DNA of 64,000 bases from NCBI RefSeq assembly GCF_020379485.1, contig NW_026014653.1, positions 434,001 through 498,000 on the forward strand, read 5' to 3'. A program made the translations under genes and the position numbers. Under the pieces are notes generated by a model. The model ran no database searches and was not told where the DNA came from. It saw only the letters and a program-made list of their open reading frames with translations. Each line of letters opens with the position of its first letter. The first letter of the stretch is position 1. Shown piece by piece: positions 34,801 through 46,802 of this stretch. The stretch is from Brassica napus. Lineage: Eukaryota; Streptophyta; Magnoliopsida; Brassicales; Brassicaceae.

Positions 34801-37407
34801 GAAAGGCGCTCTACGGATTGCGACAAGCTCCGAGAGCCTGGAATGAGAAGCTTAACAAGGTTCTTGGAAGCTTGGGTTTTACAAGATGCTCAAAGGAGCT
34901 AGCCTTATACCGGAAGCAAGATGGTGATCACATAAGTTTAGTGGCTGTTTACGTTGATGACTTATTGATTACAGGGTCAAGTCTCAGAAGTATTCACGAG
35001 TTTAAAGCTGGAATGGCTAAGAACTTTGAGATGAGCGACTTGGGAAAGGTGACTTACTATCTTGGGATTGAGGTAGTTCAACATTCAGAAGGAATTACGC
35101 TAAGGCAAGAAAGGTACGCCATGAAAATACTTGAAGACTCGGGGATGAAAGACTGCAATGCTGTTTATGTTCCAATGGACTCGAGCTTGAAGTTGTCTAA
35201 AGCAGAAGATGAGAAGAGCGTGGATGAAAAGGAGTACAGAAAGAACATTGGATGTCTGAGATACTTACTCCGTACTCGGCCTGATCTCTCTTTCTCAGTA
35301 GGCGTTCTCAGCCGCTATATGCAATCACCAAAGGTGTCACATGAGGCGGCACTGAAGGTAGTTCTGCGGTATATAAAGGGAACATGTTCCTACGGTATAT
35401 GTTTCAAGAGAGCTGAAGAGAGTCGAGTTGTTGGATACAGTGACAGTAGTCACAATGTAGATGAGGATGATGGACGGAGTACAACTGGACATGTGTTCTA
35501 TTACGCTGATTGTCCAATTACTTGGAGCTCACACAAGCAAGAAACCGTAGCATTGTCATCGTGTGAGGCTGAGTTTATGGCGGCGACTGACGCTGCTAAA
35601 CAAGCCATTTGGCTTCAAGATCTACTAGGCGAGATACAAGGAGCAGAGTCTGAGAAGGTGATATCTTGCATATTTCCATTATCTTATCCATTCGTCCATG
35701 TGCATTTTGATCATATAGACTAGGATTTAGCCATGTTTAGGTTACATTTTGCATACATGAGTCTTTATCAGGTGTTGGAGTGCCACATGGAGTTCTTGGG
35801 GACATTTGGATGCATTTGGAGCTCAAAGGAGGTGAAATAGGTGATCATTGGACGAGCAGAGGATGAGAGCGAGGTTCCACAGCGACGTCATGAGGTCGCT
35901 CCAAAGCACCTCTCAGAGCGACCTAGCTGGAGCGACCCCGTGAAGTCGCTCGCCATATTCATCCTGTTGGAAGCCCAGAGCGACTTTCCCAGAGCGACGC
36001 ACCGAGGTCGCTCGCATCTCACACCCCTCTCGGAGCGAGCTCCCAAAGCGACATCCCGAGGTCGCTCGCGTCTCTATGGCGAGACGACACGAAGCGAAGC
36101 CCGGAGCGACCTCTCAGAGCGACCCACTGAGGTCGCTCCCGAAGGCCGGAGTGACTTGTCGGAGCGACATGCCAAGGTCGCTCCGCATCTATTGTTGGGT
36201 CGATTTCTATTTTACTTAAGGCCCTTTTGGACATTTCATTATGCACGTTTTACATTTCTAAAACCTATTTTTTAAACATCTTTGGTAGCCACCAGGCAGA
36301 GGATCTTTTGATCTATTGAGAAATACACAAAAACTCTCTTGAGAAGTTCATCTCTTGGATTTTGATTGTTATGTTCTTGTGTTATTGTTGATTTTCTTGT
36401 CTATTTCTCTACATGATTAATCTGAAATCCAATATGGGTTTAAGAGGAATCAAGGAGATTAGTGAGTAATCACCTTTTGAATTCATGGGTTAGGGAGATC
36501 AAGGGTGATTAGGTTAGTTCTAGGATGTTTTAGTGTAGATCATTCTTGTTCCTTGCTAGTAGAGTATTCATAATGCATCTTCTGAGTTGGCCACTCAAAA
36601 GTTGATCAATAGACATTTCCCACCCAAAAGGTGTTTGACGAAATGCCTGAGACAACTCTCCTAGGCTTTTAGTATACTTTGCCAAAGACATTTGTTGTTA
36701 AAGGTGCTAAGATAGCTAATAGACTTGTTAGTAATGATTGCTTTCATATTATTCAACCAAAGACATTTGATGTTTGAGATATGTTAGCAAATGAGCATTC
36801 ATCTAGACATAGAGTTTGCTTAGAATTGTGTCTAGACTTAAGGTTGATAGTTTGATTGATCATTTGCCATCCTTAGTTCGATACTTGATCACCCAAGGTC
36901 TAATCCCTATGCCCATGAGTTCTCTTTTCCCTTAGTCAAGAAAGTATCATTTTGTTATTGCTTTCTAGTTTTAGTCATAGCTTAAAACCCATCTAAATCA
37001 TTGGTTGCACTTAGATTAAGTGAGTACTTGCATTCTCATTGCTTTGATATCCCTCAGAACTGGTTCGACAATCACTATACTACAACATTTGTCTTAGGAG
37101 CCTCGAAAACTCTTAACATAAGAAGGTTGCTATCATGATCGATAATAAGTCAGCATTAGCATTGACAAAGAACCATGTGTTCCATGGACGTAGCAAGCAC
37201 ATTCACCGGCGTTACCACTTCATCCGCGAATGTGTAGACAACGAGCTGATTGAAGTACATCACGTGGCTGGGACTATGCAAAGAGCTGACATACTGACCA
37301 AACCGTTGGGAAGATTGAAGTTCAGAGAAATGAGAAAACTCATAGGAGTAGAGGATGTGACAAAGAAGGATTTCAAGATGATGGGGGAGAATGTTGGATC
37401 AACTTGA
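31813..37407 (+). pseudogene. Copia gag-pol polyprotein, broken
   Basis: Order gag, protease, integrase, RT, RNase H (copia order). Gag 31813-32790 ends with a zinc knuckle CFRCDKTGHYASTC. Then TGA replaces the expected Trp just before YLDNGASNHMTG (protease). Integrase follows (HARLGHIGRDSLAKM, zinc Cys pair CSPC, HGDLCGP). Two frame changes lie at G runs (33578-33587 and 33760-33767). RT continues in 33723-35658, with FLHGDLKEEVFVSQPDGY and the catalytic YVDDLLITG. RNase H begins SSCEAEFMAA and is cut at 35658 by a solo LTR, resuming at 37127 (MIDNKSALALTKN... DILTKPLGR). The element is inactive as assembled. Confidence 0.92.
35659..37121. mobile_element. Solo LTR (GAGCGAC family), 1.46 kb
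   Basis: Starts TGATATCTTGCATATTTCC and ends CTTAACATAA, with a perfect 5-bp duplication gaagg (35654-35658 and 37122-37126). A second copy with its own duplication is at 61235-62754. Between 35870 and 36190 it has about five modules of repeated AGCGAC words followed by the inverted GTCGCT. It interrupts the copia RNase H domain, so it is younger than the copia insertion. Confidence 0.93.
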
Positions 37408-37866
37408 AATCAAGATAAGCTTGACCGAGATATGGTTAGGATAAGTTGAAATCCTGATATTTAGGAGCTATCTAAATATCGTTGTTGTATTTAGGAGCTA
37501 TCTAAATATCGTTGTTGTTATCGTTTAAGGTTTTGGTTTTATAAATATGGTGACATCGAGTTGTGATACACCATAAGTTGTGGAGCTTTAGTTTTGAGTC
37601 TAATTTTCTAAAGCTTGAAGTAAGTTAATAAGAGAGTAATTCTTATTGAAGTTTGGTTTGAGTTCTTAAGTCTTGTCTAATTGTTTTTCAACACACACAA
37701 CACAAGTTGGAAAGACAACGAGAGGGAATTTGCGACAAGCCTCTATACCAGCTGCCTCGGTTAGATCAGGCTTATCAACTCCATGTCCGACTTTGATGTT
37801 CCAGTCAAAACGTTTTACAGTATTTGTCAGTGACACTTCAACCAATACCAATGCTAATCTGATTGA

Positions 37867-37868
37867 AG

Positions 37869-37899
<31 letters not shown>

Positions 37900-38204
37900 T
37901 GAGCTTGAAATGGGTTAGTTGGAATAAGAGTTAATGGGCTCACGAAATAGGCCCAAATAAGAGAATGAATATAAGGTTAGATTCCAGAGATTTTTGAGCC
38001 TATAGGAGTTGTTGGAGGTTGTTAGAGTCTAAGCTTGGGATGTTACTTGTGTAAGTGAGTCTAAGAAGTAGAAGTAAAAGGTCACCAATGTGTCTAAGTA
38101 ATGATGGCTTCTAAGAAGACTAATATAAGAATGAATGTGTATGTGATGTTGAAATGTACGAGAAACTGAATGAAAAAGAGTGTTGAGAAAAACATGTTCT
38201 TGCA
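37867..38204. other. (GAA)n microsatellite and unassigned spacer
   Basis: 37863-37898 is a GAA repeat of about 11 units at the P450-B breakpoint. The rest (ttaatgggctcacgaaataggcccaaataag...) resembles LTR sequence but ends are not visible. Confidence 0.5.
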
Positions 38205-38615
38205 CAAGAAAGATAAAACAGAGTATACAAACAAAAAAGAGACAAATCTGAATAGTTCAGCAAATATACGCAACTGTTAACTTTTCTTTCGACTCATGAT
38301 CTTGTAATCTGTGTGATATCCTAACATGTCTTGTACACAGCTTCCATCATCTCTGGGTCTTCAGGATATACCCTCACTACATGTCTTCTGGTAAGGATCA
38401 GTGTCTGGCAACTTGGCAAGGCTGGTACCCATTCGTATATTTACAATGAATCGGCTCAGCTCGGTACTTAATTCATTTGATTGGATACTTTTGGTTCTAA
38501 ACTGGCCTAAACTGTACCACCTTCCGATCTCCACGTCTACCTAGGATATCCACAAGTACAGCAGTTAATTAACTAGGTTTCAGCACTAAATATAGCATTT
38601 TACTTAAATTCATTA
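38205..38615. repeat. Duplicated TPS 3' flank with a 230-bp insertion
   Basis: 38205-38335 and 38565-38615 match 4083-4215 and 4245-4300 beyond TPS-1. Between them, 38336-38564 has no counterpart. On the minus strand part reads RRHVVRVYPEDPEMMEAV, possibly a gene fragment; I do not recognise it. Confidence 0.7.
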
Positions 38616-38856
38616 GACCATCTTCAATGGTTTACTCTATTTTTTTCTCTACAATAGAGTAACTCTATAATAGAGTTGGATGTTGCTCCAATGGTACTCT
38701 ATTTTAAAGTGAAAAATAGAGTGATGAACAAAAAATAAAAAAGTTACTCTATAAATGGAGTAAAAAATAGGTTTACACTATTATAGAGTAGAAAATAGAG
38801 TACCGTTGGAGCAACTCTATTTTAGAGAGAAAAATAGAGTGAGGTTGGAGATGCCC
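38616..38856. mobile_element. PIF/Harbinger-type (Tourist-like) MITE, 241 bp
   Basis: Ends GACCATCTTCAATGG and, inverted, GGGCATCTCCAACC, flanked by TTA on both sides. The TPS-1 flank near 4295 has a single TTA and no insert, the empty site, so insertion followed the duplication. The interior is built of repeated actctatttta/taaaatagagt words. Confidence 0.85.
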
Positions 38857-39803
38857 TTAAAAAAAGAAGCCAGCAATATAACAACATACAATCTTTTGTG
38901 TTTTATTAAAAGCCATCTGATCGATCAAATGGTAGACGGTGAAAACAAGGCAGAAAGCACATGACGTTATTAAAGAAAAAAGTCATGTAAAAGATAAAAC
39001 ATTTGCCAAAGTCTTTAAAGACGGATCTGATCCACGAACATAGAAGTCATGTACTCCTTAATTTTTCCTTGGGGATCTGTGTAACCTTCGTATCCATTGT
39101 AGCAGACGTGGATCATGCGTGCAAGATCAATGACTGCCTTAAGAACACAGTGTCGCACACCAGTTATTGTCAAGAACTCTTCATTTATTATCTTATCAGC
39201 CTCTCCAACCATTATATTAAGCTCCCTAAAAGCTTCATTTTCGGAAACTCCATATTGCTTCATATAACAGCTAACAGCATTGGTGACGTATCCTCTACTA
39301 ATGTCATCCTAATTAAAATAGTGTATGTGTAAGTCGGGATGATAGATAGAACAAGAAAGTATACATACCCGATATGTGAAGAAATGGTTTACGCATATGT
39401 ACCTGGAAACCAATTATATCATCCATAAGACGACCTTTGACACATAAAGATTGGACGATTTTTGGTCTGGACTTCAGCCATTCAAAAGCTTCTTTTGCAG
39501 CCATCTTTCCCTTAGACATGTATCGACTTGCCAAAGTCGCATACACTGCGACTTCCACCTCACCAACTTCCATGTACTCCTCAAAGCTAGGCACGTGATA
39601 AACTAGGCCCCATTTTGCGAGATCAAAGTTGGCTTTCACATGTGTCTTGAACTGCATGCTCAATAATATAGATCTGCGTTACGTTACAACACTAAATGTA
39701 GTTTTCTAAAGTTATTTTGAAATAATGATAAACGCATGACCTTTCTTTTCCTTGAAATATAATCCTGCGAGTTCAGTTGAAAGTTATTCCAAAGCCATAT
39801 GAC

Positions 39804-40719
39804 CGTTTGTTTTGAAACACCAATACTTTCATTAAATAAAAGAGCTTAAAGCCCAGAAGATTCAAAGTTTGCAAGGCAGATCTTTGCTAGGACATTTGCA
39901 GGCCCATTTGAGTTTCTAGGGACGAAAGAGAAAAAGCAGAAAGTAAACGAAGACGCGAGGCCGGCGATGTCCGACAGAACTCCGTGGAGTTCCGATGAAC
40001 CTCGATTCCGGTTGATTGCTCTAACGAGCACTTGAGAATCTGAGCGTACCCAGATATGAGTGAGATTGAGAGATCGCCTGTTGGAGAGCCTCCCTAACAG
40101 CTAAGGTTTCTGCAAGAAGTGGGGAGGAGACATGCGTCTGAAGTTTCGATCCCCTGTTTACTTCCAAGGTAGATGGGGATGTGAAGATCCAGCTGATTCC
40201 TACTGTAGTTGAATCCGATTTCCAAGTCGCATCTGTGTTACATCAGATGGCAGAGCTCGTTTCAATCGAGAGATGCGGAAGTGTGTTGGTAGCTGCTCCT
40301 CTTATCAATTTAGGTTTTTGGGCAACTCCTTAGCTGGATAGATTGTTTTGTTGAAGGTCTCCTGTGGTGATATATCCTATTTTGGAAGAGGAGTTGATTG
40401 CGGGTACACAAGATAGACCAACAGATAGACCAACAAAGCCAGAGATTTATGGAGACGCCATACGGTGGAAGGTTCTTCTTCCTCTGTGAGCCTACCAGGA
40501 GGGCTCGAAAGGAGTTGAGGGCATTGTAGTCCAGATAGTCCTCCCAGGGTCCTAGGGTCCAAACTTCTTGTGCAAAGCGGCAATGGAAGAGGGCGTGTAG
40601 AGTGATCTCCTGACAATTGCACTGAATGCAATTCGTATTCGACGAGACTCCACGCCGTGTTAAGTTTTCACCTGTAGGGAGTGAATCTTGAGCCGCTTTC
40701 CACAGGAACATCTTTAGCT
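39804..40719 (-). mobile_element. LINE 3' fragment in TPS-2 intron 5, 916 bp
   Basis: Minus-strand translation shows a zf-RVT region (MFLWKAAQDSLPTGENL, then CIQCNCQEITLHALFHC) followed by a frameshifted RNase H part. A 15-bp target duplication ccaaagccatatgac flanks it (39789-39803; 40720-40734). TPS-1 intron 5 has this word once and no LINE. Confidence 0.92.
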
Positions 40720-41000
40720 CCAAAGCCATATGACAGTATATTGATATACTACTAATAATAAAAAGATGAGCCCTTTGTCTTGGGGAGATAGTGATGCAAG
40801 TTGGCAACCAAAGGCAATAACAAATGTTCTGGAAAAACAAATGTACGAGGAATATTTGGTGTGTGTGGTGTTTGTGGCTTAACTTACTGCTAGTTACAAA
40901 TATGAATATGTTTGTTTGTATTATTAATATATCATCAAATAAAATATTTTCTCTCTATCTCTCTTACTCTAGGTTTTTTTCATTTTCTAGTAATTAATTT

Positions 41001-41311
41001 AGGGTAATTCTCTCAAATAGTTTTTTTTCAAAAAAATTATGTCACAAAAAGAGCCCTCAAAAAATAAAATGACTAAAATAGTCTTTTTATTTTGAAAATT
41101 TTAATTTTAATTTTTTATTTTTAAAAATTTGAACTCATCCCAAAACTCAGTCCCAAAACCCAACATTTAACTCTAAATCCTAAGTCTTAGATGAGTTAAC
41201 CCTAAAGGTATAAATGCATATTTACCCTTGCATAAAAACATCTTTTGATCATTTTTCTCTTTGAAAATCTACTTTTGTGAAAATAAACTAAAAAGGCTAT
41301 CTAGAAGAATT
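41001..41311. repeat. Telomere-core repeat, copy iv
   Basis: Begins gggtaattctctcaaatag and ends ctatctagaagaatttct; the interior has tttaactctaaatcctaag. Absent from TPS-1 intron 5 (aattcatttatgattt at 5475), so it inserted after duplication. Non-coding element of unassigned class. Confidence 0.65.
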
Positions 41312-43549
41312 TCTGATTTTTTTATGATTTTTTTTTTTTTTGCACAAATAGGAAGAGAAAAACTAGGAAAACAACGATTAATAGCTTGTGAAGATATTAT
41401 GATCTCCAAAAGGATATTTGAAGAAAAAAAATGAGAGACAAAATGAATAAATGAAAAATGTGAATTTGTATTTCCTTAAGCTATTATGAAAAACGTGATT
41501 TTTCCCATAACAAGTTAAACAATATTCCTATCTTATCAATTTTTGCATGGATGTCATTTATTAAATGAAAGATATATTTTATTTTAAATTTTAGAGTTAG
41601 ACTTAAATTTTGTAAAATTATATATCCACATATATCTCCTACAAAATAATGTTTTATGTAACATTTAAATTAAGGATAAAACTGGAATCATGAAAATTGT
41701 TGATACTATATATTTTTAAGAATAATATGTCACATCACAGTATTTTTCAAAATTGTTTTTCATTGACAAATTAGCACAATTATTAAGGAAAAAATAATTA
41801 GTCAGATTAGTTTAGTTTCTTAAGCGTATTACCCTTGATTGTTATATGCATGCTTATGTCCACGACTTAATCATACCAATACAGAAGATAGTTTGATTGC
41901 TTTACCACTTCCTTTGAGGCGCTCACGTTGTATGATCTTCCTTGTGGCCAAAGTTCTCTTTCAAACTCTTCGAAAGTATCTATCATAAAGTTCAACACGA
42001 ATTTCAATAATCAGGCTGTTTATCCATGGTATGCTCGTGAGCCCACCTGTACAACATCTTCAGCATCATCATCATCATCATCACTATAATAATCATTGTT
42101 TACTTAATTTTTTGATACCTTTCCAAGCTATTAGCGAGGCCTTCAGCTTCAGGAAGAGATGCATATCTGTCAAATGTGTCATCTAGAAGCACTAAAATGG
42201 TGAAGTACTTAACCATTATAATCCTTGCACGTGATAGTTGTGGCTCAAAGCACATCGCTTGTACAAAGAAATGATTTTCGACGATTCTGTGTCTGAAGTA
42301 AGGTGGTAGCTTGGATTCAAACTCTAGATCATTGTACCATCTTGCATCCAAAGTTATAGGTATTTGATTAGAATAGTTTCTGTAAAGAATTGTAATTCAA
42401 GTCCATATAAATACCATTAATGTGAAGATATGTTACATACTCTGTAAGGATTTTGAGTTCGTTAAGGTATTGGAGCTGTACTAACTTGAAACTGATTTTA
42501 GCGAACTTGAGTAGCATCTCGTCATGATCTTTTTCTTGTTCATAGAATGAGATATACTCCACTGGGAATAACATCTCCATATTTCAGTGCTGAGGTAGAG
42601 TAAGAGCATTTCGAATACGTACTGAGAGATGAGGCGGGCACGTTCCATCAGCAGCCAGTGACTCCAAGTGTCTCGATGTAAATATCAATGCTTCGTCCAT
42701 TATATAATCTTTTGTCGTCCGCAAATAAGCAGCTTCATACAAGCTCAACATACCCTTGGCATCTCCGACAAGAGATTCTTTGAAATTTCCGTTGTCCTTT
42801 GTTTGTCCTTTGTGAATCTCCTGAATACATCTATTAATCAAAATGGATCAATTTGTTACACTTTAAATAGTTATAGACAACAAACACTTCTATGAGTAGA
42901 ATCAAAAGCCTAGCTAGGTAAGAGTCTCGTTTACCGGAAGATATATGGTGACCGTATCGTATCTCCTAAAAACCCAGAAGATGATTGACACTGTGTACAA
43001 GTCATTTTCACCTTCTATCATCTCCTCTTTCTTTTCGAAACCTTCTTTTAGAGTCTCATCTATCTCGTCCTCAAAGTGATGTGCAAGGCCAAGGCTCACC
43101 AACAAATATATCATAAGAAGTCTCTTCTTTGCTGAATCGATCCCTTGGTAAGACATGAGCGCCTTCTTCACTTTTGGCTTTAGTACATCGATTTCTTTCC
43201 TAAGCGCATCAATTTCCTACAAGTAAAACATGCACGCATGTGTTCACCTTCTCTAATCAGTGTCCGCCATCAGCTTAGAGCGTGTAAATCATACTAGTAC
43301 TTTAGGGGCCACAAGCTCTAAAAATCTGTTGTAGTATAATGAATTAATAATCCTTGCTCTTCTATCCTTCTATGAGTGTCATTGGTTCAAATATTCCGTC
43401 CTACACATTTTCTAATTTTTCCTTTTATATTACGGATCGGCCGTTAAATATTATTTTCTTGGCTTGGAGCCACCAGCTCTGTCTCTACTCTATATACCTG
43501 ATGATCAGGGTATATTTATAAATATATATATATATACACACACAGTATT

Positions 43550-44588
43550 AGAGCCAGACCAATGATTTGATGGAACACATAATTAATAATAATATTATAC
43601 CAATATAATAAAAGTAGATAATTTATTAATAACTATAATGAACTGTTAATAACAATAGAAAAACAACTAAAAACTGTGAAAAATAATAATTACAAAAAAT
43701 TTCTCCATTTCATGACAAATTTCAAAATGTAATTTCTAAAATTATATCAGTTATAATAATGAACTACTACAGATAATACTAATTAGAACATATATACAAA
43801 AGTATCCTTCAAATTTACATGTATATATATATATATATATAACAATATGTCAATATTATACATAATTTTTTTGTGGTTATCATACCATAAAGAACTATAC
43901 TCTAAAATATTAAAGAAACTGAATGGAGTGTTATTATTTGAATATAATTAGAATTATTCATTTATTAACAGTTGCAAATGCCTACTATCAATTATGAAAT
44001 GTGCTTTAGAAAAAGCTGAAAACTCAATATGAAAATGTGATAGAAAGACTATGGAAAATAAAGAAAAGAAAAGATATGCTAGCAAGAAAAAAATATTAAC
44101 AATAAAACAAAAGTAGGAAAATGCTACCACAATAGCTAAAGAGAGATGCAATACAAGTAAACGTGTCAAACAGAACATTAATTTTACTGGAAAAAATATA
44201 AAGTGGAAGCTTCGAACTCTGTAGGAGCTGAAATTAACTAAAGGTATATCTTTACCATTTTCTGTCAAGATATGTGAATTTATTTTCAAGGAAATAGCAA
44301 AAGATACGAGAGATCTTGAATCTAAAACTGCTAAATAAGTAAAATTCTATTTAAGAGTCTTAAAACACTAAAAAGATCCTTAAATATATGATTAAGGTTT
44401 AATCTAGTTCTAAATTAAAGAAAAGATTAAAGCTAAGAAGTGAAGAAATATCAGTGAGTTAGGTCCACCAATTGTAAATTTTATAAAGTAGCTGGGGGCA
44501 CATGCCCCCCAACTCTATAGACCCGCCCATGGATAATACCAGCAGTGGCGAAGCCACATGCACCCATGTGCACCTACTAATTTTTCAA
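43550..44588. mobile_element. Candidate hAT-like sequence(s) in TPS-2 intron 1
   Basis: A palindromic block tgggggcacatgcccccca at 44492-44510 and a terminus-like cagtggcgaagccacatgc at 44548 resemble ends of Brassicaceae hAT-type elements. The latter is cut at 44588 by Helitron e. Exact limits and target duplications are not clear. Confidence 0.35.
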
Positions 44589-45621
44589 TCCCCTATATAT
44601 TATTTGTGAAACATTACAACTTCTTTTTGTAGCTACGTGTCATCACTAGGATGATTCTTAGAATTATTAAAGAAATGGGTTGGTCCATCTAATTATATAA
44701 TAAGCTTTTTATTAAACTAACCATAAATTCATTATTAATGTCATTTATTATTTCCTTAAATAAAGATTACGGAATTGCCTAATGTGGGTAAAGTATATAT
44801 GACAATTAATGATTTTAAATAATAAAGATCTGATAAAAAATGTATCTTCTATCAAATTTGTTTAATTTAAAACTATTAAAATAATTTTAAAAAAACACAA
44901 TAACCATATTATAAAAATTATATTTTTTACATTTTGAATTTTAAAAAATGACTATAAATTACTAAAACTATTAAAAGTCTCACATTCAAATTTTGCGATC
45001 CAAGGTTTAAAATTTTTGTTATGACAAAATACAAATGATTACAAAATCATATAAGTAAAAGTCTAATTTAATTAATCATTAAGATTTAAAATATATATGT
45101 ATATATATCATTCTAAATTAAACTATAAACCATATTGAATAAATAAATATTTTAGTTTCAAAATTTACTTTGAATAATTTTTTTGATAAAAGTTTTGAAC
45201 TAACATTGATAAATTTTTTTAAATTATCAATTACTAAAATTATTAATCACACAATAAAAATTTTGTTATCAGTAATTTAAAGTTTTTGCTATTAAAAATA
45301 CACATGATAAAAAAACATATGAGTAGAAAACATCATTTAAAAAAAATAAAAAAATAAAATAGACATTAATATTAAAAATATATTATGTATGTTAATATCA
45401 TTTAAATTTAATTACATATCCTATCACAATTTTTTTAAAAAATGTTTGGATTAATAAAATTGATTTATACGTTCGCACCAATTTAATTATATATGTAATA
45501 GTTACTGACTTTTAATTATTCAATATATATTTATTATTTCATAATATGTAAGAACATATAATACATAAAATAATTTATATATATAATGTTTATCCCGCGC
45601 AAGGCGCGGGTCTTAATCTAG
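44589..45621 (+). mobile_element. Helitron e, 1.03 kb
   Basis: Begins TCCCCTATATATTATTTGTG after host A and ends with hairpin CCCGCGCAAGGCGCGGG then TCTTAATCTAG before host T. AT-rich interior without genes. Inserted in TPS-2 intron 1. Confidence 0.87.
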
Positions 45622-46023
45622 TTTTTGTTATTTTGGTACGTAAAATGAAAGAAACTTATTAGAAAACTATTTTTATTACATCAAATGTTAAATATATTTT
45701 ATGCACCCATAAAATTCGCCCATTAACATACTTACGGAGACATCGACAAAAATAGAGTGAAACTGATCAGTCCATGGAGAAGGTAGCAATTCCTTAAACG
45801 TGCGATTGCTTTCTTGATCATCACAAGTCATGGAAGTAGTTGCCTTCAAACGAACAAACTTTGGAGGCTTAGTGGGAACCGACATCAGCGGAAAGCAAGA
45901 GAGTTTGTTTACTGGAAACAAGTTGTGATTTGGAGAAGGAAGAAAGACTTGAGATCCATGTTTTGGCCCAAAACTGCTATGGATTTCATTTTCACTACCA
46001 TTGATATGTAACACATCACACAT

Positions 46024-46802
46024 GTTCATTATCAAATTTACAGGCACGGGGTAATTGTTCATCCGACCACAAATTCATGATTCTCACATAAGACATATGT
46101 AAATAAAATTTATTTAAAACAAAAATAGTACGCTTTGAAAAAAAAAACAAGAACAAAAAACAAAATAGTATGCATATGATCGTATGATTAAGGCACGTGC
46201 ACCACATACCAACTAAAAGAGGGCACTTCGGACAACACCAACAGAAGGTACGTGACATACGGGTTACATGCACAAATAAAAGAATATATCACATATCTCA
46301 GTATGCATGCACAAACAGACAAACTGGGACATGCATACTACAGATGTGAATATGTGATACTGACTGACACATCACATTTTAAGCCGAAATATGCCCTCTT
46401 ATTAACTGTCAGACAAAAAACTACAAATATCCCTTAAGAACTGTACAAAAATAAGTTTAATAGTACTCTCAAAAAATAAATACTGCATATAGAGTACACC
46501 GCTAACTTTTTTATAACGATATAAAACTAATGAAACTCTATGTTTTACATTTCAGTATAATATCAATCGTCATTAGTCCGTCAAAGATTATGAAGTTGCA
46601 ATGCAGAGATATTTTTTTGTAACATGTTAAAATGTTATATTGTTCTTACAGATAACAGGTATACAACATAGATAACAAAAGAAAACAGAAATCTTTTTTT
46701 TTTTGGGTCAAAAGAAAACAGAAATCTATAATTCAAAGTCACTCTTACATTAATAGAGTCAAGAGACGGGTAACAAAAACGACCAGGAGTTGCAGAAAAA
46801 GT
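46024..46802. other. Spacer between TPS-2 and P450-A
   Basis: Presumed TPS-2 upstream region and P450-A 3' flank only about 0.8 kb apart, both genes on the minus strand. The part 46570-46802 is duplicated at 31310-31496. No other gene. Confidence 0.6.

Larger units (their letters stand above)
31497..37693 (+). mobile_element. Ty1/copia LTR retrotransposon with nested solo LTR
   Basis: LTRs 31497-31768 (272 bp) and 37392-37693 (302 bp) differ mainly by a 30-bp tandem duplication in the right one (atttaggagctatctaaata... near 37487). The primer-binding site tggtatcagagc starts at 31771, and the purine tract atgggggaga precedes the right LTR. Flanks aacac/cacac are a one-base-decayed duplication; P450-A (ggggaacacaaca) shows the uninterrupted site. 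Without the nested solo LTR (35659-37121) the element would be about 4.7 kb. Near-identical LTRs imply a recent insertion. Confidence 0.93.
31310..37866 (-). pseudogene. P450-B: CYP71A C-terminal relic split by a copia element
   Basis: Minus-strand cytochrome P450 last-exon fragment. 37866-37694 reads LVLVEVSLTNTVKRFDW, then HGVDKPDLTEAAGIEACRK and FPLVVFPTCVV, close to the last 57 residues of P450-A. The stop-proximal end and 3' flank continue at 31496-31310, which matches 46570-46815 downstream of P450-A. The copia insertion at 31497-37693 separates them. Upstream (plus-strand right) the coding sequence ends abruptly at a (GAA)n run at 37863, so the haem-binding loop and everything before it are lost. 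Confidence 0.85.
39015..46023 (-). pseudogene. TPS-2: terpene synthase pseudogene, all seven exons
   Basis: Paralogue of TPS-1. Exons: 45736-46023 (start uncertain), 42935-43216, 42441-42830, 42119-42379, 41906-42046, 39403-39651, 39015-39308. DDTFD and the other motifs persist, but lesions are visible. Exon 1 has a 1-nt T-run deletion relative to TPS-1 (avoided only from an upstream ATG). Exon 2 has a 5-bp duplication (gatac), exon 3 an 11-bp tandem duplication (acaaaggacaa) and a Trp codon turned TGA (about 42584). Exon 5 has a 1-nt deletion that makes TGA directly after QPDY. Intron 5 holds a LINE and another repeat; intron 1 (2.5 kb) holds a Helitron. Exons 6 and 7 remain open, so decay is recent. 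Confidence 0.93.

Noticed and set aside
35870..36190. CRISPR-like array
   Set aside because: Repeated AGCGAC words are short, irregularly spaced and inverted, with no leader or cas genes, and lie in a plant LTR.
43954..44289. 111-codon hydrophobic frame in TPS-2 intron 1
   Set aside because: Composition follows the AT-rich sequence (Phe/Leu/Ile/Ser runs), with no motif and an intronic position.
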